From: Chryseobacterium koreense CCUG 49689
Lineage (GTDB): Bacteria > Bacteroidota > Bacteroidia > Flavobacteriales > Weeksellaceae
Length of the DNA stretch: 64,000 nucleotides
Assembly: GCF_001045435.1 (NCBI RefSeq)
Contig: NZ_LFNG01000011.1
Span: 1-64,000, forward strand
Direction of reading: 5' to 3'
The notes beneath the pieces were generated by a model. It was not told the DNA's origin and did no database searches. It saw only the letters and a list, made by a program, of their open reading frames with translations. Positions 32,815 to 42,416 of the stretch are shown here, piece after piece. Made by a program: the position numbers and the translations under genes. Numbering within the stretch: position 1 is the stretch's first letter; each line of letters starts with the position of its first letter.

Positions 32815-35151
32815 TCAATCGCGGTTTTTCACCAGAATCCAGCCTTGGTAAGTGACAGGTGAATTGGTATCTGGTTCGATCCAGCTTAAAATATACCAAT
32901 AAGTTCCGGTGGAAACGGCTCTTCCGTTCATTTTACCATCCCAGATGAATTGGTTTGCTTCCGAGGAAAAGACCTGGCTTCCAAATCGGTTGAAAATTTG
33001 AATTTTCACGTCTTTTTTTAAACTTAAATCTGAATAATCCAGCACATCATTGATTCCATCTGCATTTGGTGTGATCACGTTGATGAGGTTGATGACCAGA
33101 AACTCCTTCGCCACACTGTCGCAGTTTTGCGAATCTTTCACGTAAACAAAATGTTTCCCCCGCGGAACATTGTAGAAAACGTTGGAGGTTTGAAAGTTGA
33201 TATTGTCTAAAGAATAGGAATACGGCGGAACTCCTCCAACCACGTAAACCGTGGCGGTGCTTCCCGAAACATCAACATGGGTAATTTGGGGAAGTTCGGC
33301 TGCGGTAACTTTTACATTTTGCCGATTAACGCAACCATTGAAATATAGATCTACCCAATAATCGCCAACTCCCACATTACTGATACTTGAGGCATTGGTT
33401 CCGCTGACTCCGGTGCTCCAACTGTAGAAATCAAAACCTGTTCCTGCATCAAGTGTTGTGGTGGAGTTCGGGCAAATCGGTTTATCTAGCAGCGTTAATG
33501 ATGTTTTTGGTTTTTTGATGTTGACAGTTATTTCTGCCACATTTGGACAATCCGTTCCTTCAAATCTAATTCCAAAAGTTTTGGTAGCGCTTAAAGTTTG
33601 GTTTGCAGGAATGGAAGTTCCTGCTGCGCCTGCTTTTGCTTCCGCCAATGAATTGTAGAAAGTGATGCTTAATGTGGAATCCGTTGTAAACTCGGTTTTG
33701 TAATTATTTAAATCAATGGAAACGCCCTGAAAATTGTCGTCGCAAATTGGAGGAGTGGAATAACTTGGTTTCAGCAATGGGATCTTATTTCCCAATTTTA
33801 AGGTGAAATCCCCAATTACCGTCGGACATCCATAAGTGGTTTCCACAAAGAGATAGACCTTGGTTGTTGCCGTCAAAAGCCATCCATCCGCAAGTGGAGT
33901 TCCGGTTCCCGACGCATTGAGATAATATTTTGGGATAAATGCGCTGTTAAAATTCGAAATCAGTTGAGGGGATAGCTGAGAAAAATTAACCGGCACGCTT
34001 CCCGTCAATTGATTGTCACAAAGCGTAAAAACCTTATTGGGAACGATGACCGGTTTCTGAGAGATTTCCACTTTAATGGAACCTTTCAGTGCACAACCTC
34101 CCAAATCGATTTCAACCTGATAAGTTCCGGCGCTTGCAGCAACTCCCAAAACGTTCAGTTTGGCGCTGGTTGCTCCGGGAATCAGAACACCATTCTTGAA
34201 CCATTGGTAAGAAGTGGCACCCGCGGTGGTCGCATCCAGCGTTTTTGTGGTTCCTTCACAAATCGGATTATTCGTGGAGACCAGCAGATCCGGTCCCAAA
34301 TCCTTTTTTCCTACGAAGCTTCCCGCTTTCAGAAATACTGCGGAATCGTGACTGGTGTTGATGTTATCGGCTATAACTAATTTGATGTGGTATGTTTTCC
34401 CCGGGATTACATCTGCTTTTGCGGTGAGCACTTTGGTTTGTCCGTCGAAAATGGTTGGAGACATATTTGGCGGCACCATTGGCGGCAAATTGTACTGGCC
34501 AAAATATTCCGCATTGCTTGGCGAACAGTAGGTATTATCGCGAACAGTTCGTGATGAAACGGGATCCAGATTTCCGGTGGCTTGATTTAAGACGGTTGCA
34601 ATATTTTTGTAGGTAGAAGTTCCGGCTTCCTTAATCAAAAATGCAAATGCATCCGAATAGTTACAGCCGCTTTTCTGGTATTCCTCTGAAAGAAACATGT
34701 ATTCAAAGCTGATACCTGTAGAATTTAAGGATACAAAATCAAACTCTAGTGAAGTGGCGTTCCAGGAGGGTTTGGCAAAAGGAACTGCGACCTCCAAATC
34801 CTGATCGCCTAACCAGGAACTATTTCCATCCGAGAGCACTCCACTATTTGGCCCGGCGGAATTATAGGCGCCACCTGTACTCAAAATCACCCCTTCATCA
34901 ATATCAAATGGCAAAGTCCCTTTTTTGAAATAGCCATAACTGAACGGATTGGTCCCGTAATCTTGCCAACCGCTCACCGTGACATTAGAAACCGAAATGC
35001 AGCCCGCGTTTTGCGGTCCAATCAGTACATTTCGAACCAAATCATCGGCAGTTTTTGAACTGACTGTAATATATTGCTGAGCTTTTCCAGAAAAAATGGA
35101 AAGGAAAACGACGAGGATCGAAGTGAGCCGAAAATTTAATTTTGCGTACAT
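32815..35151 (-). CDS. Choice-of-anchor L protein with T9SS type B sorting domain
   Basis: The 778-residue secreted protein has a signal peptide (residues 1-24), a choice-of-anchor L domain (about 30-270; contains ILSTGGAYNSAG and MFLSEEY), Ig/PKD-like segments (about 290-640), and a C-terminal T9SS type B (gliding-motility CTD) domain (about 690-778; VITPNADGINDVL, IFNRFGSQVF, GTYWYIL). It is exported through the type IX system and displayed or released at the surface. It lies downstream of tsf on the same strand but with a terminator between them. Confidence 0.92.
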   Translation of the reverse strand: MYAKLNFRLTSILVVFLSIFSGKAQQYITVSSKTADDLVRNVLIGPQNAGCISVSNVTVSGWQDYGTNPFSYGYFKKGTLPFDIDEGVILSTGGAYNSAGPNSGVLSDGNSSWLGDQDLEVAVPFAKPSWNATSLEFDFVSLNSTGISFEYMFLSEEYQKSGCNYSDAFAFLIKEAGTSTYKNIATVLNQATGNLDPVSSRTVRDNTYCSPSNAEYFGQYNLPPMVPPNMSPTIFDGQTKVLTAKADVIPGKTYHIKLVIADNINTSHDSAVFLKAGSFVGKKDLGPDLLVSTNNPICEGTTKTLDATTAGATSYQWFKNGVLIPGATSAKLNVLGVAASAGTYQVEIDLGGCALKGSIKVEISQKPVIVPNKVFTLCDNQLTGSVPVNFSQLSPQLISNFNSAFIPKYYLNASGTGTPLADGWLLTATTKVYLFVETTYGCPTVIGDFTLKLGNKIPLLKPSYSTPPICDDNFQGVSIDLNNYKTEFTTDSTLSITFYNSLAEAKAGAAGTSIPANQTLSATKTFGIRFEGTDCPNVAEITVNIKKPKTSLTLLDKPICPNSTTTLDAGTGFDFYSWSTGVSGTNASSISNVGVGDYWVDLYFNGCVNRQNVKVTAAELPQITHVDVSGSTATVYVVGGVPPYSYSLDNINFQTSNVFYNVPRGKHFVYVKDSQNCDSVAKEFLVINLINVITPNADGINDVLDYSDLSLKKDVKIQIFNRFGSQVFSSEANQFIWDGKMNGRAVSTGTYWYILSWIEPDTNSPVTYQGWILVKNRD

Positions 35152-35192
35152 GCTTTTTTTGCGGACTGCAAATTTACTTCAAAAAGTAGAGA

Positions 35193-35226
35193 CAAAAAAA
35201 ATCTCTCCTACTAATTAGAAGAGATT
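35193..35226 (-). terminator. Terminator of tsf
   Basis: On the minus strand AATCTCT...AGAGATT (35226-35200) forms a stem followed by a T-run (35200-35193). Confidence 0.75.
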
Positions 35227-35247
35227 TTAATCATATTTTAAAGTGGC

Positions 35248-36072
35248 TTAAGCCAGACTTGTTCTCACAAATCCTACTACTTTCAAGTCACTGTTTATTG
35301 ATTTCACATAGTCCGCTACAGAAATGTTGTGGTCTTTGATGAATTGTTGGTGAACCAAAGTGTTGTCCTTATAGAATCTCTGCATTTTTCCTTTCAAGAT
35401 GTTCTCGATGATATTTGCAGGTTTTCCTTCTTTGGTCAACAATTCTCTTTCGATATCCAGTTCTCTGTCGATGGTTTCTTGTGAAACCTGTGTTTCGTCC
35501 AGTGCAATTGGGTTCATTGCGGCAATCTGCATTGCTACAGCGTGTGCGGCATCGGCAGCTCCTTCCACATTTGCAGATAAAGAAGCGATTGCGGCGATCT
35601 TGTTTCCAGCGTGGATGTAGGCTCCCAAGAAAGGTCCTTCGATTCTTTCGAAAGTTCCGATCTCAATTTTCTCACCGATTACTCCGGTTTGCTCGATCAA
35701 TTTGTCTGCAACAGTCATTCCGTGGAAATCAGAAGCAAGGAATTCGTCTTTTGATGCATACATCATGGCTTGCTCTGCAAGTTCGTGTGCCAATTCCACA
35801 AAAGCATCGTTTTTCGCCACGAAATCAGTTTCACAATTCAGAGCGATGATTCCACCAAGGGTTCTGTCTTCGTTCACTTTCGCGATTACTGCACCTTCGT
35901 GAGATTCTCTGTCCGCTCTGTTTGCAGCAACTTTTTGACCTTTTTTTCTAAGGATTTCAATTGCTTTGTCGAAGTCTCCTTCAGCTTCAACCAATGCTTT
36001 TTTGCAGTCCATCATTCCTGCTCCGGTAATGTTTCTTAATTTAGCTACATCTGCAGCAACCACTGTATACAT
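35248..36072 (-). CDS. tsf: Translation elongation factor Ts
   Basis: The 274-residue protein has the EF-Ts N-terminal signature LRNITGAGMMDCKKAL (near residues 12-27) and the core LNCETDFVAKN segment near 78-88. It exchanges GDP on EF-Tu. Length suits Bacteroidota. Its own promoter precedes it and rpsB, the usual upstream partner, is absent: a secreted-protein gene on the other strand is there instead. Confidence 0.97.
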   Translation of the reverse strand: MYTVVAADVAKLRNITGAGMMDCKKALVEAEGDFDKAIEILRKKGQKVAANRADRESHEGAVIAKVNEDRTLGGIIALNCETDFVAKNDAFVELAHELAEQAMMYASKDEFLASDFHGMTVADKLIEQTGVIGEKIEIGTFERIEGPFLGAYIHAGNKIAAIASLSANVEGAADAAHAVAMQIAAMNPIALDETQVSQETIDRELDIERELLTKEGKPANIIENILKGKMQRFYKDNTLVHQQFIKDHNISVADYVKSINSDLKVVGFVRTSLA

Positions 36073-36126
36073 ATTGTTCTTTTTTTATTAAAAAAATTGT
36101 TTATTTTAGTCTCGAAATTCGAGTTG

Positions 36127-36134
36127 CAAAGATA
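36127..36134 (-). promoter_or_regulatory. -7 promoter element of tsf
   Basis: TATCTTTG on the minus strand, an exact TAnnTTTG, about 55 nt before the tsf start codon. Confidence 0.7.
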
Positions 36135-36209
36135 ATAAAATTCATGCAAACTAAAAAGAAGAAATCTGCGTTATTATTAAAATTTAAAATCCTAAAAATC
36201 ATTCCTTTA

Positions 36210-36791
36210 ATGAAGAAAATCGTTTATCTATTGCTGTTTTTTATGTATTCTTTAGGGTATTCCCAATCGAAATATACCGAAGCGCAGGTTGAAAAAACCA
36301 CCGATCCGCAAGTAATTGCCAATTTCATTAAATACAATCCGGATCATCCGAAAACTCCCGCATTTAAGCAGAAACTTTTCGCAATCATAAATAATGACAA
36401 AACTCCAGCGCAGGCTTCCAAAGTGGCAAAGCCTACTGTGGCACCGCTTAATACGAAAAAATTGGAAAATGTAGTGAACCGTGATGTGGCGAAAACCGGC
36501 GAGGTAAACGCAAAACACAAAAAAACAGCGGAATTGCTAAACCACCTTTTCAATTCCGATCCAAACGGGAAAACCGCTTATGTTTCCATTACCAACAAAT
36601 CCAGCTGCAACCTGATCGTGAAAATCAGCGGAAAACAATTCTATAACCTGGATGTTCCCGCCAATAATCAGAACTATATCCTTATTGATAAAGGAAATTA
36701 TACCATTACCACGATGGTTTGTGATGCAAAATATAGTTCGGTGAAGAATATTAATAAAGATATCGTCATCACGCTGAATGCTCCGAAATAG
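36210..36791 (+). CDS. Secreted hypothetical protein (possibly DUF6759)
   Basis: The 193-residue protein has a signal peptide (MKKIVYLLLFFMYSLGYSQ, residues 1-19) and a C-terminal beta-rich domain ending in a YSSVKNINKDIVITLN segment. This ending resembles DUF6759 of Chryseobacterium, by memory only. The middle (about 70-120) is basic and low in complexity. The ATG at 36210 is chosen since it begins the signal peptide; an in-frame upstream ATG at 36144 would put 22 basic residues before it. It may be periplasmic or outer-membrane bound. Function unknown. Confidence 0.75.
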   Translation: MKKIVYLLLFFMYSLGYSQSKYTEAQVEKTTDPQVIANFIKYNPDHPKTPAFKQKLFAIINNDKTPAQASKVAKPTVAPLNTKKLENVVNRDVAKTGEVNAKHKKTAELLNHLFNSDPNGKTAYVSITNKSSCNLIVKISGKQFYNLDVPANNQNYILIDKGNYTITTMVCDAKYSSVKNINKDIVITLNAPK

Positions 36792-36834
36792 GAGGAACAA
36801 TGCGTGATCCGTAAGGAGTAATACCCGGATCCAG

Positions 36835-37536
36835 CTAATCTGCTCTTTTGAACACATGGAAATCTTTGGTAAGTTCCAGGTATTCTTCACTATAAACTCT
36901 CGGAAATTTTTCAATGATAAAGTCTGTTTCAATCACTTCGGTTGGAACAAGAGCAAATTCCAGGATCACCCTTTTCGGTGGCGCATCCTTTATTCCTGAA
37001 ATGTTTATTTTACGCTGAAGAAAGAGTTTGTTTTCATGACAAACCTTCTGAAAAAACAGCGACTCTTGAAAAGGGATAATGACGCTCAGAATTCCCTCCC
37101 TAGAAAGTAATTTTTTCGATTTTTCAATTAAATCCGTGAAATCAAGCGTTTTCTTTTGTCTCGCCAAAACATCTTTGGTAGAATCGTTTTCTTCAAAATA
37201 AGGCGGATTGGAAACAATCAGGTCAAATTGCTGTCCGGTTTCCCATTCCTTGAAATCATCTTGTAGAACTTTGAGTCGCTCAGAAAAAGGACTGTTTCTG
37301 AAATTCCCTTCCGCAAGTTTTGTGGCATTTTCATCGATATCGATCGCCAGAATTTGGGCAGTTGGATTTCTTTGGGCAATCATCAAAGAAATCAGTCCGG
37401 TTCCTGTCCCTACTTCCAAAACGGAATTTGCATTTTCCACAGAACAAAGTGCGCCCAGCAAAACGCCGTCTGTTCCCACCCGGAAAACGTATTTGTTTTG
37501 GTTTACGGTAAATTTTTGGAAACGAAATGGTTTCAT
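36835..37536 (-). CDS. trmN6: tRNA1(Val) (adenine(37)-N6)-methyltransferase-like enzyme
   Basis: The 233-residue protein begins [13 protein letters not shown] and has the YfiC/TrmN6 plan: SAM motif EVGTGTGLISLMIAQR near residues 41-56 and the amino-methyltransferase motif SNPPYFEEN near 109-117. It is predicted to methylate A37 of tRNA1(Val) or a similar N6-adenine target. Its ATG overlaps the stop of the upstream sensor kinase in an ATGA, so the two are translationally coupled. It ends the minus-strand unit ribE-kinase-trmN6. Confidence 0.9.
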   Translation of the reverse strand: MKPFRFQKFTVNQNKYVFRVGTDGVLLGALCSVENANSVLEVGTGTGLISLMIAQRNPTAQILAIDIDENATKLAEGNFRNSPFSERLKVLQDDFKEWETGQQFDLIVSNPPYFEENDSTKDVLARQKKTLDFTDLIEKSKKLLSREGILSVIIPFQESLFFQKVCHENKLFLQRKINISGIKDAPPKRVILEFALVPTEVIETDFIIEKFPRVYSEEYLELTKDFHVFKRAD

Positions 37537-38990
37537 TGAACGCTATTTGGCAGGGAAATCGTGAATGTGGATCCTTTTCCCACTTCGGAATTTACGGTGA
37601 TCACGCCTTTGTAATCTTCTACCATTTTCCTCACCATCGTCAAACCCAGTCCGGTTCCACTGGATTTGGAGGTGAAATTAGGCTCAAAAATTCGGTCGTA
37701 CATGTCTTCCGGAATTCCTTTTCCTTTGTCCTGCACGGTGATGAAAATCCTTTTCTGCCTTTGTTCCACATCCACATTGATGATGTTTTCCCGATGGTCA
37801 TCTTTTGCCTGACTTGCGTTTGCGACAAGGTTTGTGATGATTCTGGAAAGGTATATTTTGTCCATTTCCACCAAGATTGATTCTTTGTTCGTGTGAAAAT
37901 AGACTTTTTCATCGCTAAAAATATTCAGATTTTTCTTGATTTCTTGGTTGATGTCGAAGACCTCGTTGTGTTTCTGAGGCAGCTGCGCGAACTGTGAAAA
38001 TGCGTTTGCCACGGTGGCCACCAAGTCAATTTGGTCCACGATGGTTTTGCTAAGGCTTTTTACTTTTTCCTGGATGTGGGGATCGGTGGGATCGAATTTT
38101 CTTTCGAAGTTTTGAATGGTGAGCTTCATCGGAGTGAGCGGATTTTTCACTTCGTGTGCGACCTGCTTCGCCATTTCGCGCCAAGCTTCTTCTTTTTCCT
38201 TGAAACTCAGTCGCTCTTTTTGTTCCTTGATTTGCAGAATCAGTTTGTTATAAGCTTTTACCAGCTGGTTCAGCTCGTCATTTTGATAATATCTGATCGG
38301 TTGCGGATCATCTTCCAGAAGATTTACCCGGTTCAGCATTTCAGAAAATTTGGTGATGGCGTTGGTCAAATTGTTAGAAATAATCCAGCTGAGCCAAATT
38401 GCAAAAGCCACGATGAAGAGATTCACTAAAATGATATAGTTCAAATATTTGTTGAACATTACGGAGTAAGCTCCTTCATTATGATAATAGGGGAAATAGA
38501 CAATCGCGATAGGTTCCAGCATATTGTTTTTTAGGATCATGTAGGATGATGTTACATTGGCCTCGGTTTTGGTGTCATAATGCTGAATATCTAGGCGTTT
38601 GTCATTTTTCAAGACCATATTCACGATGCCCAGGTTGATCTTTTTTTGCTGGATCAGGTTGATATCTTTGTTTGATAGCAGAAATTTGCCGTTCAGGTCA
38701 TAAATAATGATGTCCTGATTATTGATATCCGCAATTTCGAAAATGTCATTAGACAGGATCTTCGGCAAATCATTGGTCTCAACAGAAGTGTGGGAAACTG
38801 CGTAATCCAGTGCCGACATCAGCGATTCTGCTTTCTTCTGCAAATCTGTCCTGCTTTGTACCGTCGCGTTATTTTTAATGATAAAGTAGGAAAGAAATGA
38901 AGATCCCGCGATGCTCATCACGCAAATCAACAGAAATCCCCAGAAAACCTTGTTCCTTAAACTGTATCCTTTGTATTTAGTGAACGGCAT
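37533..38990 (-). CDS. Sensor histidine kinase (NtrY-like)
   Basis: The 485-residue membrane kinase has two transmembrane helices (about 13-35 and 190-212) flanking a periplasmic sensor region, a HAMP-like linker, an H-box with the phospho-accepting His in [16 protein letters not shown] (near residue 280), an N-box around [12 protein letters not shown] and a G-box [12 protein letters not shown]. This HEVKNPL variant is typical of NtrY-type kinases. No response regulator is next to it. It overlaps ribE by 14 nt upstream and trmN6 by 4 nt downstream. Confidence 0.92.
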   Translation of the reverse strand: MPFTKYKGYSLRNKVFWGFLLICVMSIAGSSFLSYFIIKNNATVQSRTDLQKKAESLMSALDYAVSHTSVETNDLPKILSNDIFEIADINNQDIIIYDLNGKFLLSNKDINLIQQKKINLGIVNMVLKNDKRLDIQHYDTKTEANVTSSYMILKNNMLEPIAIVYFPYYHNEGAYSVMFNKYLNYIILVNLFIVAFAIWLSWIISNNLTNAITKFSEMLNRVNLLEDDPQPIRYYQNDELNQLVKAYNKLILQIKEQKERLSFKEKEEAWREMAKQVAHEVKNPLTPMKLTIQNFERKFDPTDPHIQEKVKSLSKTIVDQIDLVATVANAFSQFAQLPQKHNEVFDINQEIKKNLNIFSDEKVYFHTNKESILVEMDKIYLSRIITNLVANASQAKDDHRENIINVDVEQRQKRIFITVQDKGKGIPEDMYDRIFEPNFTSKSSGTGLGLTMVRKMVEDYKGVITVNSEVGKGSTFTISLPNSVQ

Positions 38991-39573
38991 TTATTTTCAT
39001 AAGTTTAGATACGTATTTTCCAATAATGTCGAATTCCAGATTCACCGTGTCACCGATTTTAAGGGTTTTCATATTGGTAAATTCCCAGGTGTAAGGAATG
39101 ATTGCCACGGAAAAACTTCCCGAGCCGCTTTCGGCAACAGTCAGCGAAATTCCATTTACCGTAATCGAACCTTGCGGAACAGTCACCAATTCATCTGTTT
39201 CGTCATATTTGATGGTGATGAAAAAACTACCGTCCAAATTTTTAATGCTTTCTACAGTTCCCGTTTTATCCACGTGTCCCTGCACCATGTGACCATCTAG
39301 TCTTCCATCAAATTTCAAACATCGTTCCAAATTCACTTCGGTTCCCAATTCCCATTTGCCAAGATTGGTTTTTTCTAGAGTTTCGTTGATGGCGGTGACT
39401 TTGTATTGGTCGCCGGAAATCTCCACCACAGTCAGGCAGCATCCATTGTGTGCCAGACTTTGGTCAATTTTCAGTTCGTGGGTAAAACCACAAGACAAAA
39501 TGAAATCAATATTGGATTCATTTCGAACAATTTTTTCTACAATCCCTGTAGATTCTATAATTCCTGTAAACAT
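38977..39573 (-). CDS. ribE: Riboflavin synthase, alpha chain
   Basis: The 198-residue enzyme begins MFTGIIESTGIVEKI, the standard start, so I use the ATG at 39573 rather than one three codons upstream. Two lumazine-binding repeats are visible, with SLAHNGCCLTV near residues 40-50 and MVQGHVDKTG and TVNGISLTV in the second. It dismutates 6,7-dimethyl-8-ribityllumazine to riboflavin. It heads a unit with a histidine kinase and trmN6. Confidence 0.96.
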   Translation of the reverse strand: MFTGIIESTGIVEKIVRNESNIDFILSCGFTHELKIDQSLAHNGCCLTVVEISGDQYKVTAINETLEKTNLGKWELGTEVNLERCLKFDGRLDGHMVQGHVDKTGTVESIKNLDGSFFITIKYDETDELVTVPQGSITVNGISLTVAESGSGSFSVAIIPYTWEFTNMKTLKIGDTVNLEFDIIGKYVSKLMKINAVH

Positions 39574-39667
39574 ATTTTTCAAAAGTCAAATAAAAAGTTA
39601 GAAAGACCAAATTTTAAAAGAGGGGGTGAAGAACAAAATAAAGAACGTTTCACAGATTGGTTTGATG

Positions 39668-39745
39668 AATCACCACATCACCACATCATCAAATCGCCAC
39701 ATCAACCAATCATCACATCATCAAATCGCCACATCATCAAATTCC
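39668..39745. repeat. Short direct repeats between ribE and pdxA
   Basis: A 23-bp sequence at 39682-39704 is repeated exactly at 39714-39736, within a wider CACATCA/TCATCAAATC pattern. It has no coding role that I can see. Confidence 0.85.
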
Positions 39746-39780
39746 TTCATTTCCTGATCCCCTAATCCCTTAAATTTTTC

Positions 39781-39788
39781 TACATTTG
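39781..39788 (+). promoter_or_regulatory. -7 promoter element of pdxA
   Basis: TACATTTG, exact TAnnTTTG, 31 nt before the ATG. Confidence 0.6.
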
Positions 39789-39819
39789 TAAAATTCAATT
39801 AATTATCAAATATACGATA

Positions 39820-40911
39820 ATGAGCGCAAAGCAACATAAAATAAAAGTCGGAATTTCAGTGGGTGATTTCAATGGTATTGGCCCTGAAATCATTATGAAG
39901 ACTTTAAAGGAAAAATCCATTACAGATTTTTTCACCCCCGTGATTTTTGGTTCAGGGAAATTGTTTACCTACCAAAAAAACATTTTCAAATTTCAGCAGA
40001 CTTTTAATTATATCACAGAACCGTCTTTGGCGCAAGCCGATAAAATCAATATGGTGAATCTGTGGAAAGAAAATGTGAATGTAGATTTGGGAAAACCAAC
40101 GGAGGAATCTACCAAAATGGCGATCGACTCCCTGGAAGCTGCAACAGACGCTTTGATGAAAGGTGAAGTGGATGTGTTGGTCACTGCGCCCATTAATAAA
40201 GAGGAAATGATGAAGCAGGGTTTCAAACATGCTGGTCACACTGGATTTCTGGAAGAAAAATTCGGAAAAAAAGGGTTGATGTTTTTGGTGACTGATGATT
40301 TGAAAGTGGCTGTTTCTACGCACCATATCCCGGTTTCTCAAATTGCAGATGCTATTTCTAAAGAAAAAATCAAGAAGCAGATCAAATTACTGAATCAAAC
40401 ATTGATAGAAGATTTTTGCATTCAAAGGCCAAAAATAGCGGTACTAGGATTGAATCCTCATGCAGGTGACGGCGGTGCAATAGGAAAAGAAGAAATTGAA
40501 ATCATTGAACCCGCCATTCGTGAATTGTTTGAAAACGGAATTTTGGCTTTCGGACCATTTCCTGCCGACAGTTTTTTCCAACCAGAAAAATACAGAAAAT
40601 ACGACGCGGTTTTGGCGATGTACCATGATCAGGGTTTGGCACCGTTCAAAACTTTGGCGTATGAAGAAGGGGTGAATTACACGGCGGGACTTCCTTTCAT
40701 CAGGACTTCTCCGGATCACGGTGTTGCTTATGATATCGCCGGACAGGGAATTGCAGACGAACACAGTTTCTCCGAAGCGATTTTTGCGGCAATTAAAATC
40801 TATAAAAACCGCTCAGAATATAGGGATTTAATGGAAAACCGCATGAAACCTAGAAAATCGGTTGCCGGAAACGGAGTGGATGAGGATTTGCCGGAGGAAG
40901 AGAATAGTTGA
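39820..40911 (+). CDS. pdxA: 4-hydroxythreonine-4-phosphate dehydrogenase PdxA
   Basis: The 363-residue enzyme acts in pyridoxal phosphate synthesis. Signatures are GDFNGIGPEI near residues 15-24, the metal ligand histidine in HAGHTGFLEE near 138-147, NPHAGDGGAIG near 211-221, PFPADSFF and the HDQGLAPFK segment near 268-276. Length is typical. It has its own promoter and stands between ribE (minus) and the yceD-like gene. Confidence 0.95.
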   Translation: MSAKQHKIKVGISVGDFNGIGPEIIMKTLKEKSITDFFTPVIFGSGKLFTYQKNIFKFQQTFNYITEPSLAQADKINMVNLWKENVNVDLGKPTEESTKMAIDSLEAATDALMKGEVDVLVTAPINKEEMMKQGFKHAGHTGFLEEKFGKKGLMFLVTDDLKVAVSTHHIPVSQIADAISKEKIKKQIKLLNQTLIEDFCIQRPKIAVLGLNPHAGDGGAIGKEEIEIIEPAIRELFENGILAFGPFPADSFFQPEKYRKYDAVLAMYHDQGLAPFKTLAYEEGVNYTAGLPFIRTSPDHGVAYDIAGQGIADEHSFSEAIFAAIKIYKNRSEYRDLMENRMKPRKSVAGNGVDEDLPEEENS

Positions 40912-40955
40912 CGCCATTCATCGGGCAAAGATTCATAATATTGTTTAATAATATA

Positions 40956-40986
40956 TTTGGAGTTTCAAAAAAAATGCATATTTTTG
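40956..40986 (+). promoter_or_regulatory. Promoter of the yceD-rpmF unit
   Basis: TTTG (40956-40959), 19-nt spacer, TATTTTTG (40979-40986), a full consensus match. Transcription would start close to the ATG at 40999 and excludes an in-frame upstream start at 40957. Confidence 0.85.
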
Positions 40987-40998
40987 CACACTCATTTT

Positions 40999-41520
40999 AT
41001 GGACAAGTTTAGAAACTACGAGGTAGTGTTTTCGGGACTGAAAAACGGGAAACACGAGTTCAGATTTGAGATAGACAAAGCGTTCTTTCAACTTTTCGAT
41101 ACTGAACAGGAATTTACAGAACCCAAAATTATTGCGGATGTTTTGATGGATAAACATACCACATTTTTGGAATTTTGGATTAAAACATATGGTACAGTGA
41201 ACTTGGTTTGTGATATTTCAAATGAAAATTTCGAGTATCCTATTGAAAACGAAATCAAGGTGCTGGTAAATTTCGGGGAAGAATTTGATGACAGCGAAGA
41301 AGATGTGATCACCATTCCAACTTCAGACCATGCGTTCAACGTGGCGCAGCTGATTTACGAAGATGTGATGTTGAGCATTCCCATGAAGAAAATTTCGCCC
41401 AATCTTTCAGATCAAGACCTTGAAATCCTGGAAAGGTTCAGTGCAGCTGAGGAAAAAGAAGAAGAACCCGAAGGCGATCCGAGATGGGATGCTTTGAAGA
41501 AATTAAAAGACAAAAATTAA
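40999..41520 (+). CDS. YceD/DUF177 family protein
   Basis: The 173-residue acidic protein precedes rpmF, the standard place of the YceD (DUF177) family. In other bacteria this family is linked to 23S rRNA maturation. Seen here: a basic N-terminus, an acidic middle, and a C-terminus with DPRWDALKKLKD, a common ending in the family. The start at 40999 follows from the promoter position. It should be cotranscribed with rpmF. Confidence 0.88.
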   Translation: MDKFRNYEVVFSGLKNGKHEFRFEIDKAFFQLFDTEQEFTEPKIIADVLMDKHTTFLEFWIKTYGTVNLVCDISNENFEYPIENEIKVLVNFGEEFDDSEEDVITIPTSDHAFNVAQLIYEDVMLSIPMKKISPNLSDQDLEILERFSAAEEKEEEPEGDPRWDALKKLKDKN

Positions 41521-41564
41521 CATAATTTAAAATGATGAGATTGAGCAATCAAATACTCATCGCT

Positions 41565-41580
41565 CCTGTCCGCAGACAGG
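41565..41580. repeat. CCTGTC-N4-GACAGG palindrome, copy 1
   Basis: A 16-nt palindrome in the yceD-rpmF gap, found again with one base changed in the loop at 42675-42690. Confidence 0.7.
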
Positions 41581-41607
41581 CAGGTATAAAATTAAAAATA
41601 GAAGAAA

Positions 41608-41811
41608 ATGGCACATCCAAAGAGAAGACAATCGTCAACAAGAAGAGATAAGAGAAGAACCCACTACAAAGCAGAGGTTCCTCAATTGGCAAAAGATGCT
41701 ACTTCAGGTGAAATGCACCTTTATCACAGAGCACACTGGAGCGAAGGAAAACTTTACTACAGAGGAAAAGTAGTGATGGAAAAAGCAGTAGAATCTACAG
41801 AAGAGAACTAA
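41608..41811 (+). CDS. rpmF: 50S ribosomal protein L32
   Basis: The 67-residue protein starts [20 protein letters not shown], the bL32 signature. Zinc-ribbon cysteines are absent (a zinc-independent form). It follows the DUF177 gene and is closed by a terminator. Confidence 0.97.
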   Translation: MAHPKRRQSSTRRDKRRTHYKAEVPQLAKDATSGEMHLYHRAHWSEGKLYYRGKVVMEKAVESTEEN

Positions 41812-41844
41812 TCGCTAAACCGCGAAAAATCTCAATTTTCATAC

Positions 41845-41882
41845 AAAAACCACTCGATTTTTTCAATTTCGGGTGGTTTTTT
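41845..41882 (+). terminator. Terminator of rpmF
   Basis: AAAACCAC pairs with GTGGTTTT (extended by CGA/TCG) and is followed by T-rich sequence. Confidence 0.85.
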
Positions 41883-41911
41883 GTTGTTTTTGTTGATTTT
41901 TAGTATATTTG
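41880..41911 (+). promoter_or_regulatory. Promoter of accB
   Basis: TTTG (41880-41883), 20-nt spacer, TATATTTG (41904-41911), 26 nt before the accB ATG. Its -33 element overlaps the rpmF terminator tail. Confidence 0.75.
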
Positions 41912-41936
41912 GCCTATAAAATAAACACCCAAAATA

Positions 41937-42416
41937 ATGGACATTAAAGACATCCAAAATCTCATCAAATTTGTGTCTAAGGCAGAGGTTTCTGAAGTAA
42001 AATACAAAACAAAAGATTTTGAAATCACCATCAAAACTCCACTCGCAGCTAGTGAAGTAAATTACATGCAACAACCACAGATGTTTCATGCTGCTCCGCA
42101 AATGGCGCCAGTTGCTGCCCCGGTTGCCGCAACTGCTGCACCTGCTGCGGCGGAATCATCTTCAGATGACAGTAAATTCGTAACCATCAAATCGCCAATG
42201 ATCGGAACTTTCTATCGTAAACCTGCTCCGGACAAAGACGTTTTCGTGAGCGTGGGCGACGAAGTTTCAGTAGGAAAAGTGGTCTGCGTGATCGAAGCCA
42301 TGAAACTTTTCAACCAAATTGAGTCAGAAATTTCCGGAAAAATCGTGAAAATCCTGGTTGATGACGCGACTCCGGTGGAATATGACCAACCATTATTCCT
42401 TGTGGATCCATCTTAA
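41937..42416 (+). CDS. accB: Biotin carboxyl carrier protein of acetyl-CoA carboxylase
   Basis: The 159-residue protein has a short N-terminal domain, an Ala/Pro-rich flexible linker (about 50-75) and a C-terminal biotinyl domain with the biotinylated lysine in IEAMKLFNQIE (K near residue 122). It carries carboxyl groups between AccC and the AccA/AccD transferase in fatty-acid synthesis. accC follows after 293 nt; accA is at 51772. Confidence 0.96.
   Translation: MDIKDIQNLIKFVSKAEVSEVKYKTKDFEITIKTPLAASEVNYMQQPQMFHAAPQMAPVAAPVAATAAPAAAESSSDDSKFVTIKSPMIGTFYRKPAPDKDVFVSVGDEVSVGKVVCVIEAMKLFNQIESEISGKIVKILVDDATPVEYDQPLFLVDPS

Noticed and set aside
35415-35849. 144-codon plus-strand frame across tsf
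   Set aside because: Antisense to tsf, Arg-rich shadow; no start signals.
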